DNA of 54,346 nucleotides from Oscillospiraceae bacterium (GTDB taxonomy: Bacteria; Bacillota; Clostridia; Oscillospirales; Oscillospiraceae), in NCBI GenBank assembly GCA_017440525.1, contig JAFSHB010000007.1, forward strand, positions 1-54,346, in the 5' to 3' direction. The translations under genes and the position numbers were made by a program. The notes under the pieces were generated by a model that worked only from the letters and a program-made list of their open reading frames with translations, was not told the DNA's origin and did no database searches. Shown in pieces: positions 8,575 through 16,269 of this stretch. Positions within the stretch are counted from its first letter, which is position 1, and each line of letters begins with the position of its first letter.

Positions 8575-8603
8575 ATTATACAACACTTTTTCAAGAATGT
8601 AAA
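8575..8603 (-). promoter_or_regulatory. Sigma-A-like promoter of ymfF-ymfH-lgt
   Basis: The minus strand shows -35 TTTACA (8598-8603), a 17-bp spacer and -10 TATAAT (8575-8580). Confidence 0.65.
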
Positions 8604-8609
8604 ATACTC

Positions 8610-8638
8610 TTGTGATTTTCTTCAATATCATGTAAACT
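8610..8638 (+). promoter_or_regulatory. Putative promoter of prmA
   Basis: The plus strand shows -35 TTGTGA (8610-8615), 17 bp and -10 TAAACT (8633-8638), divergent from the ymfF promoter. The -10 is a modest match. Confidence 0.45.
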
Positions 8639-8679
8639 ATATGATAACCACAAAATCACGATCTCATATGGAGGCACAT

Positions 8680-9660
8680 ATGCAGTGGCTTGAACTGACT
8701 ATCAAAACAACTTCCGTCGGCATCGAACCGCTCTGCGAGCGTTTGACCGTCTTGGGGTATGACAGCTTCATCATCGATGACGAAGCCGATTTCGACGATT
8801 TCCTTGAAAACAACCGCCAGTATTGGGACTATGTCGATGAAGAGCTGGCAAAAAAAATGCATGGCCTGTCTCAGGTCAGGCTGTATCTCGAAGATTCACC
8901 CAACGCACCTGAAGCGATCAGCGCGTTGAAGGACCAGATGCGTCTTCTGAAGGAGCAGCGATCCAACATCGACATGGGCACACTGGAGATCGGTCTCGTC
9001 GGTCTGCAGGATGAGGACTGGGAAAACAATTGGAAGCAATATTATCAGCCTCTGCCCATCGGCAAAAAGCTGCTGGTCGTGCCCCAATGGCTCTCTCCTG
9101 AAAATGAAGAAGGGCGGCTGCCCATCCTGCTCGATCCCGGGATGATCTTCGGTACCGGCGCGCATGCATCAACGCAGATGTGCATGATCGCGCTGGAGGA
9201 AGCGGTCAAGGGTGGAGAAAGAGTCATCGATCTGGGCAGCGGCAGCGGCATCTTGTCCATAACCGCTCTGCTCCTCGGCGCATCCTCGGCTGTCGGTGTC
9301 GATATCGATCCAAAGGCCGAAGATATCGCCCGAGAGAACGCGGCGATCAATGGTCTTGGATCCGACCGCTTTACCGCTGTTACCGGTGATGTCATCGCAG
9401 ACCGGGAAGCCATGGAACGGCTGCGCGGCAGCTACGATCTGGTCTTAGCCAACATCGTAGCGGATGTCATCATCCCGCTTGCACCTGTCGTACCGAATTT
9501 CCTCGCCAAGGACGGTCTTTTCATCTGCTCCGGTATTTTGGAACAAAGGCTCGAGGAGGTCAGGACCGCCATTGAGCAGGCAGGGCTGGAGATCACACAG
9601 ATACAGACGATCGATGATTGGTGCCGCATCACAGCCCACCTGGGAGGCTGTGCACGATGA
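8680..9660 (+). CDS. prmA: Ribosomal protein L11 methyltransferase
   Basis: PrmA trimethylates ribosomal protein L11 using S-adenosylmethionine. The 326-residue product has the N-terminal substrate-recognition domain (MQWLELTIKTT) and the family motif DPGMIFGTGAHASTQMC. The SAM-binding glycine-rich loop is VIDLGSGSGILSI, with the acidic VDIDP after it and DLVLANIVADVI as motif IV. I start at 8680 because GGAGG lies just upstream; earlier in-frame ATGs have no ribosome binding site. The stop overlaps the next gene as ATGA. Confidence 0.96.
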   Translation: MQWLELTIKTTSVGIEPLCERLTVLGYDSFIIDDEADFDDFLENNRQYWDYVDEELAKKMHGLSQVRLYLEDSPNAPEAISALKDQMRLLKEQRSNIDMGTLEIGLVGLQDEDWENNWKQYYQPLPIGKKLLVVPQWLSPENEEGRLPILLDPGMIFGTGAHASTQMCMIALEEAVKGGERVIDLGSGSGILSITALLLGASSAVGVDIDPKAEDIARENAAINGLGSDRFTAVTGDVIADREAMERLRGSYDLVLANIVADVIIPLAPVVPNFLAKDGLFICSGILEQRLEEVRTAIEQAGLEITQIQTIDDWCRITAHLGGCAR

Positions 9661-10697
9661 GACTATTCACATATCAAAATAAACGGCGGCTTCGAATCTT
9701 TTTGATCCTCCTCGCCCTCCTCGCCGTGATCATCCTGTTCCTCTGCCTTTGCCGCTTTATCTATCTTCAGCGGTACTTGGTATTTGAAGACGGCAAAGTA
9801 GCGCTCGACTTTGAGCAGGATCTTCAGGAAACGATGCAGCACGACACACCGCAGTGGGATCCACAGGAGCTCCAGCTCATCACAGATGAACCTGTCGCGC
9901 AGGTCTCAGCCGCAGCAGATGCCCCTTTGGAAAAGCTCTCCGGCAGCTACATCACCACACAGATGCTTTTGGACATCGATAGTGTCGTCGCCGCATTATC
10001 GCAAAGCGCAGACCTGCCGGATACCCTGATGCTGGATCTTAAGAGCATCTATGGCAATTTCTACTACTCATCCGATCTTCCGGGCGCCCTTACCTCCAGC
10101 GCGGAGATCCAAACGATAGACCGTCTGATCGGTGAGCTCTCCCAAAGAGACGGGCTATATTTGATCGCCAGAGTCTCTTCTCTCTCCGATACGAACTTCG
10201 CGCTTGCGAACCAGTCCTGCGGTCTGCCGCTTCGCTCCGGCGCACTTTGGATGAGCGACGAAGGCTGCTACTGGCTCGACCCCATGAAGGAGACTGTACA
10301 GGAATACCTTGTCGGTATCGCAGAAGAGCTGGCTCACATGGGATTTGATGAGATCGTTTTTGACGACTTCCGTATCCCGGACAGCACCAATATCGTGTAC
10401 AAAAGCGAACTGACCCGATCCGAAGCCGCTGCTGAAGCCGCAAAGGCGATACGAGAGAGATTACAGCACACACCGATCCGAGTCTGTTTTAATTCCTCTG
10501 ATTCGCTGGTCGCCGCACATTCCGATCGTGTGTATCTCGTCACGCAGGACGGTTCCTCCGTCGCCGAGCTTGTAAGGAGCTTGGAGGAGAATGTATCTGA
10601 CCCTGCAGCCGAGATCGTGTTTTTGACGCCCTCCCGTGATACGCGTTTTGAAGATTACAGCATCCTGCGTCCTTTGATCGAGGAACGCCAACAGTAA
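9657..10697 (+). CDS. Membrane-anchored putative glycoside-hydrolase-like protein
   Basis: This 346-residue protein begins MRLFTYQNKRRLRIF and has a single N-terminal membrane segment (about 12-35), so most of it should be extracellular. The remainder resembles TIM-barrel GH-like proteins of the DUF4015 type: LMLDLKSIYGNFYYSS, GLYLIARV and the strand-end acidic motif FDEIVFDDFRIP, comparable to the FD..RFP motif of that family. Catalytic residues cannot be assigned with certainty and the barrel seems short. The ATG overlaps the prmA stop by four bases. A strong terminator follows. Function is inferred, possibly cell-wall or polysaccharide related. Confidence 0.65.
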   Translation: MRLFTYQNKRRLRIFLILLALLAVIILFLCLCRFIYLQRYLVFEDGKVALDFEQDLQETMQHDTPQWDPQELQLITDEPVAQVSAAADAPLEKLSGSYITTQMLLDIDSVVAALSQSADLPDTLMLDLKSIYGNFYYSSDLPGALTSSAEIQTIDRLIGELSQRDGLYLIARVSSLSDTNFALANQSCGLPLRSGALWMSDEGCYWLDPMKETVQEYLVGIAEELAHMGFDEIVFDDFRIPDSTNIVYKSELTRSEAAAEAAKAIRERLQHTPIRVCFNSSDSLVAAHSDRVYLVTQDGSSVAELVRSLEENVSDPAAEIVFLTPSRDTRFEDYSILRPLIEERQQ

Positions 10698-10701
10698 AGA
10701 G

Positions 10702-10741
10702 ATACCCATCTCACGCGCTCGCGTGAGATGGGTATTTTTTG
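10702..10741. terminator. Strong terminator between the GH-like gene and htpG
   Basis: A perfect 15-bp stem (10702-10716 with 10721-10735) has a 4-nt loop and is followed by a T-run to 10741 on the plus strand. It ends directly at the htpG stop, so it probably insulates both genes. Confidence 0.9.
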
Positions 10742-12640
10742 TTACTGCATCAGGCTGCAGACAAGATCTGTATATTCTGTAGGATCTTCCAGCGGAAGCT
10801 CCGCGATCAGCATAGCCTGCGCGTAAAGGAGCTTCGCATAACGGGCAGCTTTTTCGCGGTCGGAGTCGATCGCGCCTTTCAATGCAGCAAACACTGCATG
10901 ATCGGCATTGAGTTCCAGGATGTGACCGGATGCATATTTGAACTCAGGGTCCATGCGCTTCATGTATTTTTCCATCTCGAAACTCATGCCGGCATCGGGC
11001 ACAAGACAAACAGGATGGCTCCGCAGGCTGCTGGACAGTCGGACTTCACTGACTTTTCCATCAAGCGCCTCTTTGACGAATCCCAAAATATCCTTAGAGG
11101 CTTTCTCAGTCTCCTCAGCCAGCTTTTTTTCCTCCTCAGACTGCAATCCAAGATCCTCCATGGCAATGTTGCGGAATTCTTTTTCCTTGAACTGCATGAG
11201 CGTCTGGACCACGAATTCATCTACATCGTCCGTGAAGAACAGGATGTCATAGCCTTTTTCGCGAACAGTCTCACACTGCGGCAGTTGCGAGAGTCTGGTG
11301 CGGCTCTCGCCGGAAGCATAATAGATGTATTTCTGCTCCTCAGGCATAGCATCGACATACTCAGCCAATGTGACAGCCTTGTTCTCCTTTTCCGACCAGA
11401 ACATAAGCAGCTCCTGCAGAAGTTCCTTATGCATACCGTAGTTCTGCACCACGCCATACTTTAACTGACGGCCGAAGGAATCAAAGAATGCATCATATTT
11501 CTCTCTATCGCCGGTCAGAAGCTTCACAAGCTCCGCTTTGATCTTCTTCTCCAGATTGGCGGCGATCACCTTCAACTGGCGGTCGTGCTGCAGCATCTCT
11601 CTGCTGATGTTCAGGCTGAGATCCTGAGAATCCACAATGCCCTTCACGAAGCGGAAGTGTTCCGGCAGCAGGTCTTCACAGTTCTCCATGATCAGAACAC
11701 CGGAGGAATACAGCTGAAGTCCCTTCCTGTATTCCTTGGTGTAGTAGTTGTAGGGCGTCCTGCCGGGGATGAACAGCAGCGCCTTGTATGTGACATTGCC
11801 CTCAACACCAAAATGGATCACAGCACGGGGATCCTCAAAGTCAAAGAACTTGTCTTTGTAGAAATTGTGATACTCTTCTTCCGTGATGTCCTTCTTATTC
11901 CTCTGCCACAGGGGGATCATAGAGTTAAAAGTCTCAGTCTCCAGTACCGTCTCAAACTTCTGCTCCTGAGGCTCCTCTCCTTCAGGGACATCGACAGGCT
12001 TCTGATGCTCTACATCCATTTTGATCGGATAACGGATGTAATCGGAATACTTTTTGACAAGCGCTCTGAGCTCATAAGCCTTAAGATATTTGGAATATGT
12101 CTCATCTTCCGTATCTGCTTTGAGCTTCAGAACGATGTCCGTACCGGGCGTCTCTTTTTCGCAGGGCGCGATCGTGTATCCGTCTGCGCCGGACGACTGC
12201 CAGATCCAGGCCTCCTGTGTACCATACTTTCTGGAAACGACACTGACTGCATCCGCCACCATGAACGCAGAATAGAAGCCGACACCAAACTGACCAATGA
12301 TGTCGATGTCAGCATCACTGTCAAGCTCCTTTTTGAATGCCAAAGAACCACTCTTGGCGATCGTACCAAGGTTTTCCTCCATCTCCTGTTTGGTCATGCC
12401 GATGCCGTTATCGGAGATCGTCAGGATACCATACTTCTCATCCGCTTTCAGCGTGATCGCAAAGTCGCTTCGATCCATTCCAACATTCTGGTCGGTCAAA
12501 GACACATAAGCCAGCTTGTCGATAGCATCTGATGCGTTGGAGATGATCTCACGCAAAAAGATCTCCTGATTGGTGTAGATGGAATTGATCATCAAGTCCA
12601 AAAGCCGCTTGCTCTCGGCCTGGAACTCCTTTTTCTCCAT
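10742..12640 (-). CDS. htpG: Molecular chaperone HtpG (Hsp90)
   Basis: HtpG is the bacterial Hsp90 ATPase chaperone. The 632-residue product begins MEKKEFQAESKRLLDLMINS and has the GHKL ATPase motifs: EIISNASDAIDKL (motif I, Asn/Asp), LTISDNGIGM (motif II) and IGQFGVGFYSAFMVAD. Middle and C-terminal dimerisation domains follow in full. I use the ATG at 12640 with an AAAGGATG ribosome binding site; the ATG at 12679 falls inside the operator. A CIRCE element and a strong promoter lie directly upstream, so HrcA control is expected. Confidence 0.96.
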   Translation of the reverse strand: MEKKEFQAESKRLLDLMINSIYTNQEIFLREIISNASDAIDKLAYVSLTDQNVGMDRSDFAITLKADEKYGILTISDNGIGMTKQEMEENLGTIAKSGSLAFKKELDSDADIDIIGQFGVGFYSAFMVADAVSVVSRKYGTQEAWIWQSSGADGYTIAPCEKETPGTDIVLKLKADTEDETYSKYLKAYELRALVKKYSDYIRYPIKMDVEHQKPVDVPEGEEPQEQKFETVLETETFNSMIPLWQRNKKDITEEEYHNFYKDKFFDFEDPRAVIHFGVEGNVTYKALLFIPGRTPYNYYTKEYRKGLQLYSSGVLIMENCEDLLPEHFRFVKGIVDSQDLSLNISREMLQHDRQLKVIAANLEKKIKAELVKLLTGDREKYDAFFDSFGRQLKYGVVQNYGMHKELLQELLMFWSEKENKAVTLAEYVDAMPEEQKYIYYASGESRTRLSQLPQCETVREKGYDILFFTDDVDEFVVQTLMQFKEKEFRNIAMEDLGLQSEEEKKLAEETEKASKDILGFVKEALDGKVSEVRLSSSLRSHPVCLVPDAGMSFEMEKYMKRMDPEFKYASGHILELNADHAVFAALKGAIDSDREKAARYAKLLYAQAMLIAELPLEDPTEYTDLVCSLMQ

Positions 12641-12664
12641 TTTGACACATCCTTTGTCTACAGT

Positions 12665-12699
12665 GATATTAGCACTCATCCAGAGAGAGTGCTAATATC
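12665..12699 (-). promoter_or_regulatory. CIRCE operator (HrcA binding site) upstream of htpG
   Basis: The exact consensus TTAGCACTC-N9-GAGTGCTAA spans 12669-12695. The arms extend perfectly to 13 bp (12665-12677 with 12687-12699). The operator directly abuts the -10 box, so HrcA bound here would block the transcription start. Confidence 0.95.
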
Positions 12700-12727
12700 A
12701 TTATAATCACTTTTCCATGATTTTCAA
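12700..12727 (-). promoter_or_regulatory. Sigma-A promoter of htpG
   Basis: The minus strand shows -35 TTGAAA (12722-12727), a 16-bp spacer and a consensus -10 TATAAT (12700-12705), immediately followed by CIRCE. Confidence 0.85.
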
Positions 12728-12777
12728 GAGGGTTCACAGAAAATTCAAAAACAGCACCCAGATATCCCGAATCGGAA

Positions 12778-12806
12778 TTGAGTTTTCATGCACGACATGA
12801 TATAAT
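12778..12806 (+). promoter_or_regulatory. Sigma-A promoter of the ABC-F gene
   Basis: The -35 is TTGAGT (12778-12783), the spacer is 17 bp and the -10 is TATAAT (12801-12806). The start codon is 31 nt downstream. Confidence 0.75.
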
Positions 12807-12836
12807 AATGCGAAAATATACTGCGAGGTAATAGCT

Positions 12837-14435
12837 ATGATCACAGTCAGCGATCTCTCCGTCCAGTTTGGCGGATCTGTTTTGTTCAAGCAAGTAGATC
12901 TGCAGTTCGTGGCAGGCAACTGCTACGGTATCATCGGCGCGAACGGTGCCGGTAAATCTACATTTTTAAAAGTACTCTCCGGAGATCTGGAAAGCACGAC
13001 AGGCTTCGTCTCCATCCAGCCGGATGTGCGTATGTCTGTTTTGAAGCAGGACCAATTCCAGTACGACGCCTTCTCTGTGATGGATACCGTCATCCAGGGC
13101 AACGAGCGGCTGTACAGCATCATGAAGGAAAAAGATGCCCTTTATGAGAAACCCGATTTCTCTGAGGAGGACGGCATCCGTGCTGCAGAACTGGAAGCCG
13201 AATTTGCAGAGATGGATGGCTGGGAAGCTGAGTCCGATGCCAGCCGTATCCTGCAGGGCCTTGGTATCCCTGTAGAACTGCACTACGATATGATGGGCGA
13301 CACCGATCCCAGACTGAAGGTGAAGGTCCTTCTGGCAAGAGCCCTCTTCGGCAAGCCCGATATCGTTATGCTGGATGAGCCCACCAACAACCTGGATATC
13401 GAAGCCATCAACTGGCTGGAGGATTTCCTGCTCGACTACGAAGGCACTGTCATCGTAGTCAGTCATGACCGCCACTTCCTGAATACCGTCTGTACCCACA
13501 TCGTAGATATCGACTATGGTAAGATCAAGATGTATGTGGGCAACTACGACTTCTGGTATGAATCCAGCCAGCTGATCCAGAGCCTCATCAAAAACAAGAA
13601 CAAGCGCAACGCGGAGAAGATCGAAGAGCTGCAGACATTTATCGCCCGCTTCGCCGCCAATAAAGCAAAGAGCAAGCAGGCGACCTCCAGAAGGAAGCTG
13701 CTGGATAAGCTGACGATCGAGGAGATGCCTGCATCTTCCCGCCGCTACCCATTCGTCGGCTTTTCCCCCGAACGCGAAGTCGGCAAAGACATCCTGTTCG
13801 TCACAGATGTCTCTAAGACCATCGACGGCGTAAAGCTGCTGGACAGAGTCACATTCAACCTGAAAAAGGATGATAAGATCGGTTTCGTCGGCGAGAATGA
13901 ACTTGCCCAGACTGTCATGTTCAAGATCCTCATGGGCGAAATGGAGCCTGACGAAGGCACTGTCAAATGGGGACAGACTACCTCCCAGTGCTATCTGCCA
14001 AAGGACAATACAGAGTATTTCGAAGACCACACCGAATCCCTCGTTGACTGGATCCGCGAGTACTCCGTCAAAAAAGACGATGTCTACCTGCGCGGCTTCC
14101 TCGGCAGGATGCTGTTCTCCGGCGAAGATGTATTCAAATCTGTCAATGTGCTCTCCGGCGGTGAGAAGGTCCGCTGTATGCTCTCCAAAATGATGCTCTC
14201 CGGCGCAAATGTGGTCCTGATGGATCAGCCGACCAACCATCTGGATATGGAATCCATCCAGGCTGTCAACAAGGGCCTGATCGCGTTCCCCGGGAACATC
14301 CTGTTGGCGACCCATGACCATGAGATGCTCCAGTCTGTCGCGAACCGAATCATCGAATTCCAGCCCGACGGCAGCATCATCGACCGTATGTGTACCTACG
14401 ACGAGTATCTCGACTGGAAACTGAACAGGCAGTAA
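12837..14435 (+). CDS. ABC-F family ATPase (YkpA/YbiT type) with one degenerate ATP site
   Basis: This 532-residue soluble protein has two ABC domains and no membrane segments, the layout of ABC-F proteins that act on the ribosome. Domain 1 has Walker A GANGAGKST (34-42, Lys40), Walker B with Glu181 (LDEPTNNLD) and H-loop SHDRHF. Its signature is lost: the position reads TDPRLKVKV (156-164). The linker has the charged helix and SKQATSRRKLLDKL of the family. Domain 2 has a broken Walker A, GENELAQT (352-359, Gln for Lys), and MDQPTNHLD with Gln464 for the catalytic Glu, but keeps LSGGEKVRCML (439-449). Start ATG 12837 has GAGGT upstream. A role in translation is inferred from the family. Confidence 0.92.
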   Translation: MITVSDLSVQFGGSVLFKQVDLQFVAGNCYGIIGANGAGKSTFLKVLSGDLESTTGFVSIQPDVRMSVLKQDQFQYDAFSVMDTVIQGNERLYSIMKEKDALYEKPDFSEEDGIRAAELEAEFAEMDGWEAESDASRILQGLGIPVELHYDMMGDTDPRLKVKVLLARALFGKPDIVMLDEPTNNLDIEAINWLEDFLLDYEGTVIVVSHDRHFLNTVCTHIVDIDYGKIKMYVGNYDFWYESSQLIQSLIKNKNKRNAEKIEELQTFIARFAANKAKSKQATSRRKLLDKLTIEEMPASSRRYPFVGFSPEREVGKDILFVTDVSKTIDGVKLLDRVTFNLKKDDKIGFVGENELAQTVMFKILMGEMEPDEGTVKWGQTTSQCYLPKDNTEYFEDHTESLVDWIREYSVKKDDVYLRGFLGRMLFSGEDVFKSVNVLSGGEKVRCMLSKMMLSGANVVLMDQPTNHLDMESIQAVNKGLIAFPGNILLATHDHEMLQSVANRIIEFQPDGSIIDRMCTYDEYLDWKLNRQ

Positions 14436-14447
14436 TATCATAATAGA

Positions 14448-14490
14448 AAACAGGACACCGTGCCCGGTCGGGCACGGTGTCCTGTTTCTT
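14448..14490. terminator. Strong terminator between the ABC-F gene and spo0A
   Basis: An 18-bp perfect stem (14448-14465 with 14470-14487) has a 4-nt loop. TTTCTTT follows on the plus strand and TTTTCTA on the minus strand, so it can serve both converging genes. Confidence 0.9.
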
Positions 14491-15275
14491 TAATAAGAAG
14501 CTGCGCGTCTGTTGGAGCTGGCGATCTGCAGCTGCAAACGATCTGCGATCAGCGCGATGAATTCAGAGTTGGTGGGTTTACCCTTGGAATTGCTGACTGT
14601 GTATCCGAAGAAGCTCTGGAGCACCTCCAGATCTCCACGATCCCAGGCGACTTCGATGGCATGCCGGATGGCGCGTTCGACTCTGGATGGCGTGGTCGAG
14701 AAAGTCTTGGCCACCTGCGGATACAGGACCTTCGTGATCGCATTGATCACTTCCATATCATTGACCGCGATCTTGATGGCCTCACGAAGATACTGGTAGC
14801 CCTTGATATGCGCAGGAACACCGATCTCATGAATAACGGCCGTGACCATCGTTTCAAGATCGATCGCTTCGAAGGTCGGAGCAGGCAGCTTTTCCGCGTC
14901 TTCAGAACGAATGATCTCGCCGAGTCGTTCTGCAACTGCGTCCAGCATGCAGGGCTTTGCCATAAAGTACCGAACATTGAGTTCGGAAGCCAGGCCGGTC
15001 ATGTAGTCTGTCAGGAAACCGGAAACGACCATTGCGATAGGAGCACGGTCTTGCGCAGCTGCTTTACGCAGAACACCGATACCATCGACCTTCGGAAGAA
15101 GCAGGTCCACGATCAGAACATCGGGCTGGGTCTGCTCCAAGAGGCTTATCGCAGTCTCGCCATCCGATGCAACACCGACGACTTCCCAATCGGCAACGCT
15201 TTGCAGGGTCTCGCTCAGACGCTTGCCAAACTCTTCGCTGCTGTCCGCGATCAGGATCTTATTGATATGTTTCAT
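14490..15275 (-). CDS. spo0A: Sporulation master regulator Spo0A
   Basis: Spo0A is the phosphorelay-activated response regulator that commits the cell to sporulation. The 261-residue protein has an N-terminal receiver with the phosphoacceptor Asp57 (VDLLLP), Ser85 and Lys107. The C-terminal DNA-binding domain has the highly conserved [21 protein letters not shown] recognition region and [13 protein letters not shown]. The acidic pocket reads IADSSEEF: Asp11 is present but the usual second Asp is Ser12. The ATG at 15275 has AGGAGA upstream. TGTCGAA boxes (15445-15470) suggest autoregulation. Its presence implies a spore-forming lineage. Confidence 0.97.
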   Translation of the reverse strand: MKHINKILIADSSEEFGKRLSETLQSVADWEVVGVASDGETAISLLEQTQPDVLIVDLLLPKVDGIGVLRKAAAQDRAPIAMVVSGFLTDYMTGLASELNVRYFMAKPCMLDAVAERLGEIIRSEDAEKLPAPTFEAIDLETMVTAVIHEIGVPAHIKGYQYLREAIKIAVNDMEVINAITKVLYPQVAKTFSTTPSRVERAIRHAIEVAWDRGDLEVLQSFFGYTVSNSKGKPTNSEFIALIADRLQLQIASSNRRAASY

Positions 15276-15356
15276 ACATTGTTCTCTCCTACTTCGTGAT
15301 TGATAAAATAGTTTGTTGGGATCTGATTGATCAAACTCTATCGCTGCGACATCTAG

Positions 15357-15385
15357 AGTCTATCATACATTTTCTCTATTTTCAA
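15357..15385 (-). promoter_or_regulatory. Candidate vegetative promoter of spo0A
   Basis: The minus strand shows -35 TTGAAA (15380-15385), 17 bp and -10 TAGACT (15357-15362). A TGTCGCA motif (15345-15351), one mismatch from an 0A box, lies just downstream. A sigma-H promoter could also be present; I could not identify one with confidence. Confidence 0.5.
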
Positions 15386-15444
15386 TACTATTTTCTTAAA
15401 AATACGATATTTTTATCGATATAACTCAACATATAATTACATAT

Positions 15445-15470
15445 TTCGACATTATCGACTAAATTCGACA
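15445..15470 (-). promoter_or_regulatory. Array of 0A-box-like sites upstream of spo0A
   Basis: Two exact TGTCGAA cores lie on the minus strand at 15445-15451 and 15464-15470. A degenerate AGTCGAT lies between them at 15454-15460. Spacing is 9-10 bp, about one helical turn, which would suit side-by-side binding of Spo0A monomers. Confidence 0.65.
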
Positions 15471-15632
15471 AATTTATAATTATTTTGACAAAAAGAGACT
15501 TATCTTTATTCGACCATCTTCCCTACGGACACATGAGCTCCCATCTTACATATCCTTGTGCAGCGCAAAACCTGCTCCACATCATTATAAACAGCAAGGA
15601 GAACAAGCGCGAACGCTTGCTCTCCTTGAAGC
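15471..15632. other. Non-coding gap between the spo0A promoter and the ferredoxin terminator
   Basis: No credible gene is present. The notable element is an imperfect 15-bp inverted repeat, 15595-15609 with 15614-15628 (one mismatch, loop CGAA), next to the ferredoxin terminator. A TATAAT-like hexamer lies on the minus strand at about 15585-15590, and short ORFs here lack ribosome binding sites. Confidence 0.4.
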
Positions 15633-15664
15633 AAAAAACACCTCCGGACAAAAGTCCGGAGGTG
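15633..15664 (-). terminator. Terminator of the ferredoxin gene
   Basis: CACCTCCGGAC (15639-15649) pairs with GTCCGGAGGTG (15654-15664) over AAAA. On the minus strand six T follow (15633-15638). Confidence 0.9.
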
Positions 15665-15692
15665 GGATCTGATATCAACGCTTTCGTGTGCC

Positions 15693-16079
15693 TTACTTCT
15701 CAACGACTTCCAGGATCTCCATGGGGCAGACCTTGGCGCAGATACCGCAGGCGATGCACTTCGTGGGAGAAGCCGCACCGGCAGGCATGACCATCACACC
15801 AAAGGGACAGGCTTCCACGCACTTGCCGCATCCAACGCACAGCTTCTTATTGATCATGTACACGCCCTTCGCATTCTGCGTGATGGCTTCATGCTCACAG
15901 GCAGCAGCGCACTTGCCGCACTGAACACAAGTCATAGGCTTGGCAGTGCCCTTGCGGTCAACGATCTGGATGCAGGCCTTATCGGGATCGAATTCCTTAT
16001 AGAAGGCATTGGAGCAAGCACGGACACATTCGAGACAAGCCATGCACTCAGTGCCCTTTTTTACAGTAAGTTTCTTCAT
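15693..16079 (-). CDS. Ferredoxin-like protein with four [4Fe-4S] motifs
   Basis: The 128-residue protein is an electron carrier or electron-transfer subunit. Four cysteine clusters are visible: CMACLECVRAC (about 12-22), CVQCGKCAAAC (about 51-61), CVGCGKCVEACP (about 81-92) and CIACGICAKVCP (about 108-119). The spacing resembles HycB/CooF-type iron-sulfur subunits rather than an 8Fe ferredoxin. It stands alone with its own promoter and terminator, so its redox partner is not evident. The start at 16079 follows a weak GGGGAAT site. Confidence 0.9.
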   Translation of the reverse strand: MKKLTVKKGTECMACLECVRACSNAFYKEFDPDKACIQIVDRKGTAKPMTCVQCGKCAAACEHEAITQNAKGVYMINKKLCVGCGKCVEACPFGVMVMPAGAASPTKCIACGICAKVCPMEILEVVEK

Positions 16080-16113
16080 GGTGATTCCCCTTTATGTAAA
16101 TTTATATGCTCAT

Positions 16114-16142
16114 ATTATACGATCTTCTTTTCCATAAATCAA
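16114..16142 (-). promoter_or_regulatory. Sigma-A promoter of the ferredoxin gene
   Basis: The minus strand shows -35 TTGATT (16137-16142), a 17-bp spacer and consensus -10 TATAAT (16114-16119). Confidence 0.8.
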
Positions 16143-16269
16143 TGCGAAACAGGAATTTTATAAAAATTCCCGATCGGCTGTCAAACTTTGGCGGTATAGA
16201 CTTTATCTCTAAGTAAATACTAAGCAAGCACCGGATCAATTGATCTTTAAAATATTCAGGAGGGAAACT

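Noticed and set aside
12966..14441. Long 491-residue minus-strand frame opposite the ABC-F gene
   Set aside because: It is antisense to a clear ABC-F ATPase, has no ribosome binding site and its composition mirrors the coding strand.
15506..15632. Possible SRP RNA or 6S RNA
   Set aside because: The conserved SRP loop (GGAAGCAGCC type) is absent and no 6S-like closed bubble structure is evident; only a hairpin remains.
15485..15790. Plus-strand frame of 101 residues near the ferredoxin gene
   Set aside because: It crosses a terminator and runs antisense into the ferredoxin gene; no ribosome binding site.
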